Assembly: GCF_049800955.1 (NCBI RefSeq)
Contig: NZ_JBNAGA010000007.1
Span: 1-55,467 of the forward strand
Direction: 5' to 3'
DNA from: JAKVBH01 sp049800955
GTDB lineage: Bacteria > Pseudomonadota > Alphaproteobacteria > Rhodobacterales > Rhodobacteraceae
Length of the DNA: 55,467 bases
Position numbers and translations under genes: made by a program. How positions within the stretch are numbered: the stretch's first letter is position 1; every line of letters starts with the position of its first letter. The notes under the pieces were generated by a model. It saw only the letters and a program-made list of their open reading frames with translations, was not told where the DNA came from and made no database searches. Below, piece by piece: positions 17,225 through 26,209 of the stretch.

Positions 17225-18124
17225 ATGGAAGAGAAAACAGGCAGTTTGATCGAATGGCTGGTCCCACTGGCCTTTCTCGTATGCGCGGGATGGGCGATCT
17301 GGCACATGCCGGCCTTCATTCTTGATTTCGGCTGGCAAACCGATGAAAGCCAGCGGGCCAATCTCGAAGGCGTCTTCCTGCGCAACGATGTCTCGCCCGG
17401 GATGGGCGGTCTCTTTGGCGGCTTCTCCGACATAATCGACTGGCTCTCCGTTTTGGGGATTGTCTTGTTCGGCGCGCTCGGCGTCATGACCGTGCGCCGC
17501 GCGGCGATGGAGCACGAAAGCTTCAGCGTCTTCGACAGGCTCGCGGTGTTTATCGGGCGGCTGACGATGATGCTCATCGTGCTGCTGACCTCGGTGATGC
17601 TCTACGAGGTGATCCTGCGCTATGTCTTTGAAGCGCCCACGCTTTGGGCCAATGAGCTCTCGCTCTGGCTCGCGGGCTTTGTCTTCCTGACGGCGGGCCT
17701 CTACGCGATGCAACAGCGCAGCCATATCCGCATCGTGCTGCTCTATGACGTCTGCCCCCGTTGGATCCAGCGCATCTTCGATGTCATCTCAACGACATGC
17801 ATCTGCCTGTTTGCCTTCTTCCTGATCTACGGCGGCTATGGCGAGGCCTTCACAAAGTTCTACCGCTGGGAAACCTTCGGGACGGCCTTTGACCCGCCCA
17901 TTCCTGCAACGATCAAGATCAGCGTGCTGTTCATCGTGGGCCTCGTGGCGCTACAGGCCGTCGTCAATCTGATTGCCGACTGGAACAAGGAACAGATCGT
18001 GCATGGCCCAGATGAGCCCGACGCCGAAGAACTGGCCGCGCTGCGCGCCGCTGTTGGTGCCGATGGCACGGGCGATCTGGATGTGACACGAGCCGCAGCT
18101 CTCAACGAGAAAAAGAAGGACTAA
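17225..18124 (+). CDS. dctQ: TRAP transporter small permease DctQ, long form
   Basis: A 299-residue small TRAP permease, about 100 residues longer than usual. The DctQ domain with four membrane helices spans about residues 110-260 (for example YEVILRYVFEAPTLWANELSLWLAGF). The extra N-terminus holds a membrane segment near residues 8-25 and another near 78-95, and the C-terminus a charged tail. The start at 17225 has a GGGGGAGAG site. It works with DctM in the inner membrane. Confidence 0.9.
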   Translation: MEEKTGSLIEWLVPLAFLVCAGWAIWHMPAFILDFGWQTDESQRANLEGVFLRNDVSPGMGGLFGGFSDIIDWLSVLGIVLFGALGVMTVRRAAMEHESFSVFDRLAVFIGRLTMMLIVLLTSVMLYEVILRYVFEAPTLWANELSLWLAGFVFLTAGLYAMQQRSHIRIVLLYDVCPRWIQRIFDVISTTCICLFAFFLIYGGYGEAFTKFYRWETFGTAFDPPIPATIKISVLFIVGLVALQAVVNLIADWNKEQIVHGPDEPDAEELAALRAAVGADGTGDLDVTRAAALNEKKKD

Positions 18125-18129
18125 GCGCC

Positions 18130-19758
18130 ATGGATATCGGAACGATTTCACTTGTCCTGATGATGGGGCTGATTGTGCTTCTGGCCATCGGCATGCCGCT
18201 TGGCTTTGCCTCCGCCTTCATGGCCGTCGCGGTCCTCTTCATGAAGTTCGAACCTGCGGTTTTGATGGACCCGACACTTTGGGGTGAGGGCTTCCTCACT
18301 GGCCGGCCGGGGTCCGGGCCCCTCAACATCCTCTCGCAACGCATATACGGCGACGTGATGACGAGTTACGTCCTCATATCCATCCCGCTCTTCATCTTCA
18401 TGGCCGCCCTGCTGGAGCGCTCGGGCATCGCCAAGGAAATGTATTCCTCGCTCTCCATCTGGCTCAACCGGACGCGCGGCGGGATTGCGATTGTGACCTC
18501 GATCATGGCCGTCATCATGGCGGCGATGTCAGGCATCATCGGCGGTGAAGTGGTCTTGCTGGGCTTGATCGCGCTGCCGCAGATGCTCAGGCTGGGCTAT
18601 AACCAGAACCTCGCCATCGGCACAATCTGCGCGTCGGGCTCACTGGGGACAATGATCCCGCCCTCGATCGTTTTGATTATCTATGGCCTCATTACAGAGA
18701 CCTCGATCAAAGCGCTCTTCACAGCGGCCTTCATCCCCGGCTTCCTGCTGGCCTCGCTCATCATCACCTACATCATCATCCGCACGCAGCTGCGCCCCGA
18801 AGATGCCCCCCTGCCCGATCCTGAACCCGGCGAGCCCGTGGGAGCGGAAAAGGGCATGCTGTTTCTGGCCTTTCTCAACGTGGTCGCCGCAGGCTTCTCC
18901 GCCGCGCTCTTCCTGCGGGCGCTCTTCTTTACGCTCACGGGGCAGAACATCCTCGCCGAAGGCGTCGAGCCCATCGCGCTGGGGCAGCCGCACCATGTGC
19001 AAACGCTGGGCATAGCTCTGGCGATCACGCTGGCGCTTGTGTTCTTTGTCTTTGGCACAGCGCGCACGGCGCGAGGCTGGGCCTTGGGCAAGGGGCTTGT
19101 CCCGCCCATCGTGATCATCGGCGTGGTCATGGGCTCGATCTATGGCGGCATCACCGGGATTACTGAGGCGGCAGGCATGGGCGCACTGGCGGTTCTCGTC
19201 ATCGCGATCCTGCGCGGCGAGGCATCCTTCGATCTCGTCTGGGACAGCCTAATGCGCACCCTGCGCTCAACCGGCACAATCATCTGGGTGACCATCGGTG
19301 CGACGGCGCTTGCAGGCGCTTATACCATCGCGGGCGGGCCGACCTTCGTGGCGGGCTTCATCCTCGGATCAGAGCTTGCGCCGATGATGGTGATCCTGCT
19401 GATGATGCTGATCCTTCTGTTCATGGGCGCCTTCATGGATTGGGTCGGGATTGTTCTGCTGATCATCCCGGTCTTCCTGCCGATTGTACGGGCGCTGCCC
19501 ATTGAGGAGATCGGCTTTATCGGCCAGCTGGAGCCGCGCCATGTGGCGATCTGGTTTGGCGTGGTGTTTTGTATGAACATGCAGGTGAGCTTCCTGTCGC
19601 CACCCTTTGGGCCCGCGGCGTTCTACCTCAAATCCGTGGCCCCGCCGCATATCCAGCTGACAGATATCTTCAAAGGCTTCCTGCCCTTCATTGGCATTCA
19701 GCTTGTGGCGCTGTCGGTGCTGCTGATCTGGCCGCCGATCATTTCGATCCTGCTCTGA
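18130..19758 (+). CDS. dctM: TRAP transporter large permease DctM
   Basis: A 542-residue large TRAP permease with about 12 or more membrane segments. It is longer than the usual 430 residues because of an insert around residues 225-320 with two added hydrophobic stretches. GSLGTMIPPS and MDWVGIVLLIIPVFLP match family motifs. It forms the sodium-driven channel subunit with DctQ. It starts five bases after dctQ. After its stop a short GC hairpin (19761-19777) occurs without a T run, and a 194-base gap precedes the dioxygenase gene. Confidence 0.93.
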   Translation: MDIGTISLVLMMGLIVLLAIGMPLGFASAFMAVAVLFMKFEPAVLMDPTLWGEGFLTGRPGSGPLNILSQRIYGDVMTSYVLISIPLFIFMAALLERSGIAKEMYSSLSIWLNRTRGGIAIVTSIMAVIMAAMSGIIGGEVVLLGLIALPQMLRLGYNQNLAIGTICASGSLGTMIPPSIVLIIYGLITETSIKALFTAAFIPGFLLASLIITYIIIRTQLRPEDAPLPDPEPGEPVGAEKGMLFLAFLNVVAAGFSAALFLRALFFTLTGQNILAEGVEPIALGQPHHVQTLGIALAITLALVFFVFGTARTARGWALGKGLVPPIVIIGVVMGSIYGGITGITEAAGMGALAVLVIAILRGEASFDLVWDSLMRTLRSTGTIIWVTIGATALAGAYTIAGGPTFVAGFILGSELAPMMVILLMMLILLFMGAFMDWVGIVLLIIPVFLPIVRALPIEEIGFIGQLEPRHVAIWFGVVFCMNMQVSFLSPPFGPAAFYLKSVAPPHIQLTDIFKGFLPFIGIQLVALSVLLIWPPIISILL

Positions 19759-19952
19759 CGGGCGCCGGAGCGGCGCCTTCCCGTGGGGTGGCGCCACTCC
19801 AATTGATTGGTGCGCTTTATGGCCGCCAAAAACTGCTCCGCAAAATCTGCGGACATCGCCAACCAAAGCGCCAGCCCGCCGGGATGGGCAGGCGCTGGTC
19901 CGGCAGGGCCGAGGCCCCTTGTTCCGGACCTGACAACGCTCCGGAGGCTGCC

Positions 19953-20894
19953 ATGCTGAGCGACATACAGATCGAGACCTTTCAGAGAGACGGCGTTCTT
20001 GTCGTCCCCGATGTCATCCCGCACGACATCCTGAGCGCGCTCCGCCTCGAATACGCCACGCTACTCGATCAGCTCTACGCAGGCTGGGAAGCACAAAATC
20101 GCGTGCCCGCCGGAACGACGCTGGACTTCTGGGGCAAGCTCTCGGCGGCCTATGCGGCAGGCTGCGACTGGTTCCAGCCCATGGATATCTCCCTGCCCGG
20201 CGACCAGATCCACCCCGACACGCCCATGCATTTCGGCCCCGCCGTCTTTGATCTCGTCACAGCCAGACCGCTCCTCGACATCGTCGAACAGCTCATCGGC
20301 CCCGAGATCACCTCGAACCCGATCCAGCATGTGCGCATCAAACCCCCCGAGACCCAGCTCGATGCCGATGAGATCCGCGCCCATGTCGGCGGGACCGATT
20401 GGCATCAGGATCGCGGCGTTGCTCATGAAGAGGCCGACAGCACACGCATGATCACCGCCTGGATCGCCATCTCTGACGCGACCGAAGAAAATGGCTGCCT
20501 GCAAGCGATCCCCGGCAAGCCGGGCCTCCTGCCCCATTGCCCGCAGGTCCAGACCTCCATCGCCCCGGGCCAGATCGAGCCTGCGGATGCGGTGCCCCTG
20601 CCTGTGCCTGCGGGCGGCGTCGTGCTCTTTCACCCGCTTGTCCCGCACAGCGCGCTGCCCAATCGCTCGGATCAGTTCCGCTGGTCCTTTGATCTGCGCT
20701 ACAACGTGACGGGCGATCCGACCGCCCGCAGCCACTTTCCCGATTTCATCGCCCGCTCCCGCACAGCGCCCGAGACGGAGCTGAGAGACTGGCGCGCCTG
20801 GGCCGCGATGTGGGAAGAGGCGCGCGCGAAGCTGGCCAAAGAGGCCCATATCCCGATACACCGTTGGAGCGCCGACGCACCTGTTTGCGCCTGA
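19953..20894 (+). CDS. PhyH (phytanoyl-CoA dioxygenase) family protein 1
   Basis: A 313-residue Fe(II)/2-oxoglutarate dioxygenase-like protein. The iron triad is H151-x-D153 (DWHQDRG) and H232 (LVPHSALPN); R243 or R249 can bind 2-oxoglutarate. The start at 19953 follows a GGAGG site. Family members hydroxylate small molecules. It sits between the TRAP transporter and a UxaA-type dehydratase, so its substrate is probably the imported compound or a metabolite of it. It is not a close match to EctD or to true phytanoyl-CoA hydroxylase that I can recognise. Confidence 0.85.
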   Translation: MLSDIQIETFQRDGVLVVPDVIPHDILSALRLEYATLLDQLYAGWEAQNRVPAGTTLDFWGKLSAAYAAGCDWFQPMDISLPGDQIHPDTPMHFGPAVFDLVTARPLLDIVEQLIGPEITSNPIQHVRIKPPETQLDADEIRAHVGGTDWHQDRGVAHEEADSTRMITAWIAISDATEENGCLQAIPGKPGLLPHCPQVQTSIAPGQIEPADAVPLPVPAGGVVLFHPLVPHSALPNRSDQFRWSFDLRYNVTGDPTARSHFPDFIARSRTAPETELRDWRAWAAMWEEARAKLAKEAHIPIHRWSADAPVCA

Positions 20895-20908
20895 GAGGAA
20901 GACCCACC

Positions 20909-22411
20909 ATGAGTGACACCATCCGCCTTGATCCCTCCGACACGGTCGTGACCGCCACGCGCGCGCTGGAGGTGGGCGTTACCGTTGAGGACACCCAGAC
21001 CCGCGCCTTGATCCCCTCGGGCCACAAGATCGCCACGCAGGCCCATACCCCCGGCGATGTCGTGCGCAAATACGCCCAGATCATTGGCTATGCCTCTGAG
21101 GCGATCGCGCCGGGCGACCATGTCCACACTCATAACGTCGATTTCCGCAACACCGACGCCGCCTATGAATTCGGCACCGATCTGCGCGCCGTGACCCCGG
21201 CCAGCGGCGACACCTTCATGGGCTTTCAGCGCGAGAGCGGCGCCGTTGGCACGCGCAATTACATCGCCGTGCTGACCTCGGTGAACTGCTCCGCCACCGC
21301 CGCCCGCATGATCGCCGATCACTTCACGCCGGAGCGGCTGGCGGAGTTCCCCAATGTCGATGGCGTCGTGGCCTACGTGCATGGCACTGGGTGCGGCATG
21401 GCGGGCGATGGCGAAGGGTTCGAGGCGCTGCAACGCGTGATGTGGGGCTATGCCCGCCACCCCAACCACGGCGCGGTGCTTATGGTGGGGCTGGGCTGTG
21501 AGATGAACCAGATCGACTGGCTCCTGGAGGCCTATGGCCTCAAACAGGGGCCGACCTTCCAGACGATGAACATCCAGGGCGTGGCCGGTCTGCGCAAGAC
21601 GATCGAGATGGGGATTGCCAAGGTCGAGGCGATGCTGCCCGAGGCAAACAAGTTCAGCCGGACCCCCTGCCCCGCCAGCGCCCTCAAAGTGGCGCTGCAA
21701 TGTGGCGGCTCGGATGCGTGGTCCGGCATCACCGCCAACCCCGCGCTTGGTTACGCGACCGACCTGCTCGTCGCCCAAGGCGGCACCGGCGTGCTGGCCG
21801 AGACGCCCGAGATTTACGGCGCCGAACATCTCCTGACCCGCCGCGCCGCCGATCAGGCCACGGGCGACAAGCTCGTGGGCCTGATCCGCTGGTGGGAGGA
21901 TTACACCCACCGCAACAAAGGCTCGATGGACAACAATCCCTCACCCGGCAACAAGGCAGGCGGTCTGACGACGATCCTTGAGAAGAGCCTCGGCGCGGCA
22001 GCCAAGGGCGGCACCACGCCGCTCACCGGCGTCTACAAATACGCCGAACCGGTCACGGCCGCAGGCTTCACCTTTATGGACAGCCCCGGCTATGACCCTG
22101 CCTCCGTCACCGGCCAGATCGCAGGCGGCTGCAATCTTGTCTGCTTCACCACCGGGCGCGGCTCAGCGTTTGGCTCTAAACCCGCGCCGACGATCAAGCT
22201 CGCCACCAACACGGCGATGTTCACTCGCATGACCGAAGACATGGACATCAACGCAGGCGACATGCTCACGGGCGGCGTCTCGCTCGAAGACAAGGGCCGC
22301 GAGATCTACGAGATGTTCCTCCGCGTGGCCTCTGGCGAGATGAGCAAATCCGAAGCGCAGGGATTGGGCGATTACGAATTCGTGCCGTGGCAAATCGGAG
22401 CGACGATGTGA
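20909..22411 (+). CDS. UxaA/GarD-family altronate or galactarate dehydratase
   Basis: A 500-residue full-length UxaA-type hydro-lyase: an N-terminal SAF domain (about 1-95; GHKIATQ and GDHVHTHNVDF) and the C-terminal catalytic domain with GTGCGM, GLGCEMNQID and LQCGGSDAWSG. These enzymes dehydrate altronate, galactarate or similar sugar acids with a metal centre. The start at 20909 has a GAGGAAG site; the stop overlaps the start of the second PhyH gene (TGATG). Together with the Gci-like enzyme it points to hexarate or aldonate catabolism. Confidence 0.9.
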   Translation: MSDTIRLDPSDTVVTATRALEVGVTVEDTQTRALIPSGHKIATQAHTPGDVVRKYAQIIGYASEAIAPGDHVHTHNVDFRNTDAAYEFGTDLRAVTPASGDTFMGFQRESGAVGTRNYIAVLTSVNCSATAARMIADHFTPERLAEFPNVDGVVAYVHGTGCGMAGDGEGFEALQRVMWGYARHPNHGAVLMVGLGCEMNQIDWLLEAYGLKQGPTFQTMNIQGVAGLRKTIEMGIAKVEAMLPEANKFSRTPCPASALKVALQCGGSDAWSGITANPALGYATDLLVAQGGTGVLAETPEIYGAEHLLTRRAADQATGDKLVGLIRWWEDYTHRNKGSMDNNPSPGNKAGGLTTILEKSLGAAAKGGTTPLTGVYKYAEPVTAAGFTFMDSPGYDPASVTGQIAGGCNLVCFTTGRGSAFGSKPAPTIKLATNTAMFTRMTEDMDINAGDMLTGGVSLEDKGREIYEMFLRVASGEMSKSEAQGLGDYEFVPWQIGATM

Positions 22412-23301
22412 TGGAAGTCCTGACCCCAGAGCAAAAAGCGCAATTCGAGCGCGACGGCTACCTGACCCTGCCCGGCCAGATCCCGCCCGAATGGATCGCC
22501 AGGATCCGCGCCGAGATTGCGCGGTTTGAGGACGAGGCCAAAACCATGACGGCCTCCAATGATCGCCTCGATCTCGAAGACAGCCACACGCCCGAGGACC
22601 CTCGTCTGCGCCGCATCAAGCTGCCGCATACGATCTCGGACGTCATGCGCGAGCTCATGTATTCCGACCATGTGCTGGCCCCTGCGCGCGATCTCATCGG
22701 GCCGAACCTGCGGCTGCACACGACCAAGCTCAACATGAAGAGCGCAGGCTACGGCGCGGCGGTTGAATGGCATCAGGATTATGCCTTCTACCCCCATACC
22801 AATGACGACATCCTCGCCATCGGCATCTGCATTGATGATATGGCGCTGGAGAATGGCCCGCTCATGGTCTTCCCCGGCTCCCATCGCGGCCCGGTCTATG
22901 ATCATCACGCGAACGGCGTTTTTGCGGGCGGGTTTGTGCCCTCGGACGTGGGGCTCAATACCGACGACGCCGTGCCGCTGACCGGGCCTGCGGGCACCGT
23001 TTCGATCCACCATGGCCGCGCGGTCCACGGCTCCGCGCTCAACACTTCCGACCGGTCCCGCCGCATCCTGTTCTACGAGATGATGGCCGCCGATGCCTTC
23101 CCGATCATGGGCTCCATGACGAAATGGGACGGGATCGAGGATTACAACACCCGCATGCTCTGCGGCGCGCCCACGCTCACCCCGCGCCTCAAGGACATCC
23201 CGATCCGCATCCCGCAGCCTCAACCGGATGTGCCGATCTCTATCTATGAAATCCAGAAAGGCCTCGCCAAGCGGGCCTTTGACACTATTGAAAAGGACTA
23301 G
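22411..23301 (+). CDS. PhyH (phytanoyl-CoA dioxygenase) family protein 2
   Basis: A 296-residue Fe(II)/2-oxoglutarate dioxygenase-like protein with H121-x-D123 (EWHQDYAFYPH) and H206 (RAVHGSAL); R217/R218 is the likely 2-oxoglutarate ligand. It differs clearly from the first PhyH protein, so the two are not a recent duplication. Its ATG overlaps the dehydratase stop by one base, which implies coupled translation. The motif set suggests an active oxygenase. The substrate is unknown. Confidence 0.87.
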   Translation: MEVLTPEQKAQFERDGYLTLPGQIPPEWIARIRAEIARFEDEAKTMTASNDRLDLEDSHTPEDPRLRRIKLPHTISDVMRELMYSDHVLAPARDLIGPNLRLHTTKLNMKSAGYGAAVEWHQDYAFYPHTNDDILAIGICIDDMALENGPLMVFPGSHRGPVYDHHANGVFAGGFVPSDVGLNTDDAVPLTGPAGTVSIHHGRAVHGSALNTSDRSRRILFYEMMAADAFPIMGSMTKWDGIEDYNTRMLCGAPTLTPRLKDIPIRIPQPQPDVPISIYEIQKGLAKRAFDTIEKD

Positions 23302-23304
23302 ACC

Positions 23305-24189
23305 ATGACGCACCCCACAATCGGATTTATCGGCCTGGGCCTCATGGGCGCAGCCATGGTCGGGCGCTTGCAGGACAAGGGCTATGCCGTCGTCGTCACG
23401 GCCAACCGCTCGCGGCCCAATATTGATGCTGCTGTCGCCCGAGGCGCCACCGAGGTGGGCACCGCGCGCGAGGTCGCCGCCGCCTCTGACATCACAATGC
23501 TCTGCATGGATACCTCCGACAGCGTCGAGTCCCGCATGCGCGGCGCCGATGGCGTGATCGCGGGGCTCAGCGCGGGCAAGGTCGTGATCGACTTCGGCAC
23601 CTCCCTGCCCCACTCGACGCGCGCTTTGGGCGAAGAGGTTGCCGCCACAGGCGCGCAGATGCTCGACGCCCCCATCGGGCGCACGCCCAGCCATGCCAAG
23701 GACGGGCTCTTGAACCTCATGTGTTCGGGTGACAAAGCCACCTTTGATGCCGTCAAACCAGTCCTCGACGATCTTGGCGAAAACGTCTTCCATCTGGGCG
23801 ATCTGGGCTCGGGCCATACGATCAAACTGATCAACAACTTCTTCTCGCAGGCCATGTCCAACGCGCTGGCTGAAGCCTACGTCATGGGCGATGTCGCCGG
23901 GATTGAGCGCCAGAAACTCTATGACGTGATCTCGGCCGGGCCCAACCATTCGCTGATCATGGATTTCGTCAGCGCCTATAGCCTTGAGGGCGATCCCAAC
24001 AAACTCGCCTTCTCCATCCGCAACGCGCACAAGGATGTCGGTTATTACCGTCAGATGGCCGAAGCCGCAGGCGTCAAAAGCGTGAACTCCGAGGGGGCCT
24101 ATGCGGGCCTGTCCGGTGCGCTGGAGGCCGGGATGGGCGACGCGATGGTGCCCGAAATCGTGGATTACTATTCCAAAGCCCTGAAATGA
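23305..24189 (+). CDS. NAD(P)-dependent 3-hydroxyisobutyrate dehydrogenase family oxidoreductase
   Basis: A 294-residue beta-hydroxyacid dehydrogenase. GLGLMG is at residues 10-15 and the catalytic lysine is K174 with N177 (TIKLINNF). The substrate loop reads DAPIGRTPSHAKDG instead of the common DAPVSGG, so the substrate may differ from the homologues at 6688 and 32786. It begins three bases after the second PhyH gene. A 116-base gap with small hairpins follows. Confidence 0.88.
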   Translation: MTHPTIGFIGLGLMGAAMVGRLQDKGYAVVVTANRSRPNIDAAVARGATEVGTAREVAAASDITMLCMDTSDSVESRMRGADGVIAGLSAGKVVIDFGTSLPHSTRALGEEVAATGAQMLDAPIGRTPSHAKDGLLNLMCSGDKATFDAVKPVLDDLGENVFHLGDLGSGHTIKLINNFFSQAMSNALAEAYVMGDVAGIERQKLYDVISAGPNHSLIMDFVSAYSLEGDPNKLAFSIRNAHKDVGYYRQMAEAAGVKSVNSEGAYAGLSGALEAGMGDAMVPEIVDYYSKALK

Positions 24190-24305
24190 TCCTGAACCTG
24201 TTCAAGAGAAGCAGCCTGTCGCAACGCGGCAGGCAGGCGCGCGCCCGCCCGGGCGGTCGCTTGGTTCTGTTGAACCGCCCCCTGCCTCAAAGGGCCTCCT
24301 AACCC

Positions 24306-25202
24306 ATGGCCACCGCCCCCATCCTCGAAGATCGCGCCGAGTTCGGCATGGTCCTCATGTTGGCCGCATGGCTGATGTTTGCGCTGGTGGATACCGGTGC
24401 GAAATGGGTGGCGGTGGCCGGGCTGTCTGCGGCGCAGATCGCGTTTTTTCGCTATGCGGGGCATTTCGCGGTGAACCTGGTGCAATTCGCGCGCCGACCT
24501 GACCGGGACATCTTCCAATCGCCCTATCTGGGTCTGATCCTGATCCGGGGCGCGCTGCTTGTGGCGGCGACATTCTCGAATTTTTATGTGCTGCGCTTCC
24601 TGCCGCTCACCACTGTGTCGGCCATCATGTTCACCTCCCCGGTGATCGTATGCTTCCTCTCGGTGATCTTCCTCAAGGAGCGGGTGGGCCTCTGGCGCTG
24701 GTCCGCGATCCTGTTGGGCTTCATCGGGGTGCTGGTCGTGATCCGCCCCATCGGCGCGGCCTTTCATCCGGCGATGCTGCTCGTGGTGATGAACGCCACC
24801 TTCCTTGCCATCTATTCCCTGCTGACCCGGCGGCTGGCGGACAAGGTCAGTGCTGACACAATGCAGTTTCACATGGGGCTTTTGGGTACCGTCGTTCTCC
24901 TGCCCCCCGCGATCCTGAGCTGGCAAAGCACCGACACAATCGGTTGGTTGGCCCTCATCGCCATCGGCCCTATCGCGTGGTTTGGCCATCAGATGCTGAC
25001 AACAGCGCATCGCTTCGCCACCGCCAACACATTGATGCCATTCACGTATTCCTTCCTGCTCTACCTCACTGTGCTCTCATATCTGGTCTTTGGTGATCTG
25101 CCCGATCTCTTCACGCTGCTGGGCGCGGCAATCATCATGGCGTCCGGGCTCATCATCTGGCGCCGCGAACGGCTGCGCACGCGCATTCGGGTCCAAACAT
25201 GA
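24306..25202 (+). CDS. EamA/DMT-family transporter
   Basis: A 298-residue inner-membrane protein with about ten hydrophobic helices in two EamA repeats, typical of drug/metabolite transporters. The second repeat begins near residue 155 (AMLLVVMNATFLAIYSLLTRR). Its stop overlaps the next gene by 4 bases (ATGA), so it is translationally coupled to the Gfo/Idh genes. It may export an intermediate or import a second substrate; direction and cargo cannot be told from sequence. Confidence 0.88.
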   Translation: MATAPILEDRAEFGMVLMLAAWLMFALVDTGAKWVAVAGLSAAQIAFFRYAGHFAVNLVQFARRPDRDIFQSPYLGLILIRGALLVAATFSNFYVLRFLPLTTVSAIMFTSPVIVCFLSVIFLKERVGLWRWSAILLGFIGVLVVIRPIGAAFHPAMLLVVMNATFLAIYSLLTRRLADKVSADTMQFHMGLLGTVVLLPPAILSWQSTDTIGWLALIAIGPIAWFGHQMLTTAHRFATANTLMPFTYSFLLYLTVLSYLVFGDLPDLFTLLGAAIIMASGLIIWRRERLRTRIRVQT

Positions 25203-26209
25203 AAGCGCTGCTTATCGGAACAGGTATGGTTGCGCCGACCCATGTGGCCGCGCTCAAGGGCGCGGGGCTGGAGCTGGCCTGCGTTATGGGCCGCGATCCT
25301 GCGCGCACTGAGGCCTTCACTGAGACCCATGGCGGCACGTCCGTGACAACACTGACCGCGGCACTCGCGACGCAACCAGACATCGCCATTGTCACGACGC
25401 CCCCCGACGCCCGCGCCGAGATCGCCACGGCCCTTGCAAGCGCGCGCATCCCGACGCTCATAGAAAAACCCATCGAGCGGACCCTGCAAGCCGCCCGCGC
25501 CATCGTTGAGACATTCGAGGCCGCAGACGTGCCGCTGGGGCTCTTCTTCCAGCATCGCACCCGGGCAGCCTCCAAACATCTCAAGTCGCTGCTTGCGCGC
25601 GGCGAGTTGGGTGCGGTGATCCACGCAGAGATGCGCGTGCCGTGGTGGCGCGATCAGAGCTACTATGATGCGCCCGGGCGCGGCACCTATGCGCGCGATG
25701 GCGGCGGTGTGCTCATCACCCAGGCCATCCATACGCTGGACCTCTGTCTTTGGCTCTGCGGCCCCACCGCGCAAGTGCAGGCGATGACGCGCAGGACACC
25801 ACTGCACAGGCTTGAGGCCGAGGATCTCGCCACCGCGCTGCTGCAATTTGACAGCGGCGCGACAGGCCTGCTCTCGGCCACCACGGCTGCCTTTCCCGGC
25901 AGCGCAGAGACGATCACGCTGATCTGCGAGGCGGCCCATGTGACATTGACCGGCGATCATCTCGTGGTCGACTACCTCAACGGCCATCGGGACGAGATCA
26001 CACCCTTGCAAACAGGCACCGGAGGCGGCGCAGACCCAATGGCGTTTTCCCATGGCTGGCATCAGAATGTGATCGAGGATTTCGTCTCTAACCTTGCCCA
26101 AAACGCCTCTCCGCCGATCAGTGGACGCGAAGGCTTGGCCGTCCATGCGCTGATCGACGCGATGGAACGCGCCGCCACATCTCGTGCTACGGAAAAGGTC
26201 CACCCATGA
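25199..26209 (+). CDS. Gfo/Idh/MocA family oxidoreductase 1
   Basis: A 336-residue oxidoreductase: N-terminal Rossmann domain (LLIGTGMVAPTH), the EKP motif (LIEKPIERT) near residue 94, and a C-terminal alpha/beta substrate domain with GGGVLITQAIHTLDLCLWL. Members oxidise or reduce sugars, inositols and sugar acids with NAD(P). It overlaps the genes on both sides by 4 bases. The substrate is unknown. Confidence 0.9.
   Translation: MKALLIGTGMVAPTHVAALKGAGLELACVMGRDPARTEAFTETHGGTSVTTLTAALATQPDIAIVTTPPDARAEIATALASARIPTLIEKPIERTLQAARAIVETFEAADVPLGLFFQHRTRAASKHLKSLLARGELGAVIHAEMRVPWWRDQSYYDAPGRGTYARDGGGVLITQAIHTLDLCLWLCGPTAQVQAMTRRTPLHRLEAEDLATALLQFDSGATGLLSATTAAFPGSAETITLICEAAHVTLTGDHLVVDYLNGHRDEITPLQTGTGGGADPMAFSHGWHQNVIEDFVSNLAQNASPPISGREGLAVHALIDAMERAATSRATEKVHP

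Noticed and set aside
22372..24030. Open frame of 552 codons on the minus strand
   Set aside because: Antisense to the second PhyH gene and the following dehydrogenase, which have intact motifs and coupled starts.
24190..24305. Riboswitch or terminator in the gap before the EamA gene
   Set aside because: A 9-bp stem with a 3-base loop and small GGTTC/GAACC hairpins are present, but there is no T run and no known aptamer pattern.
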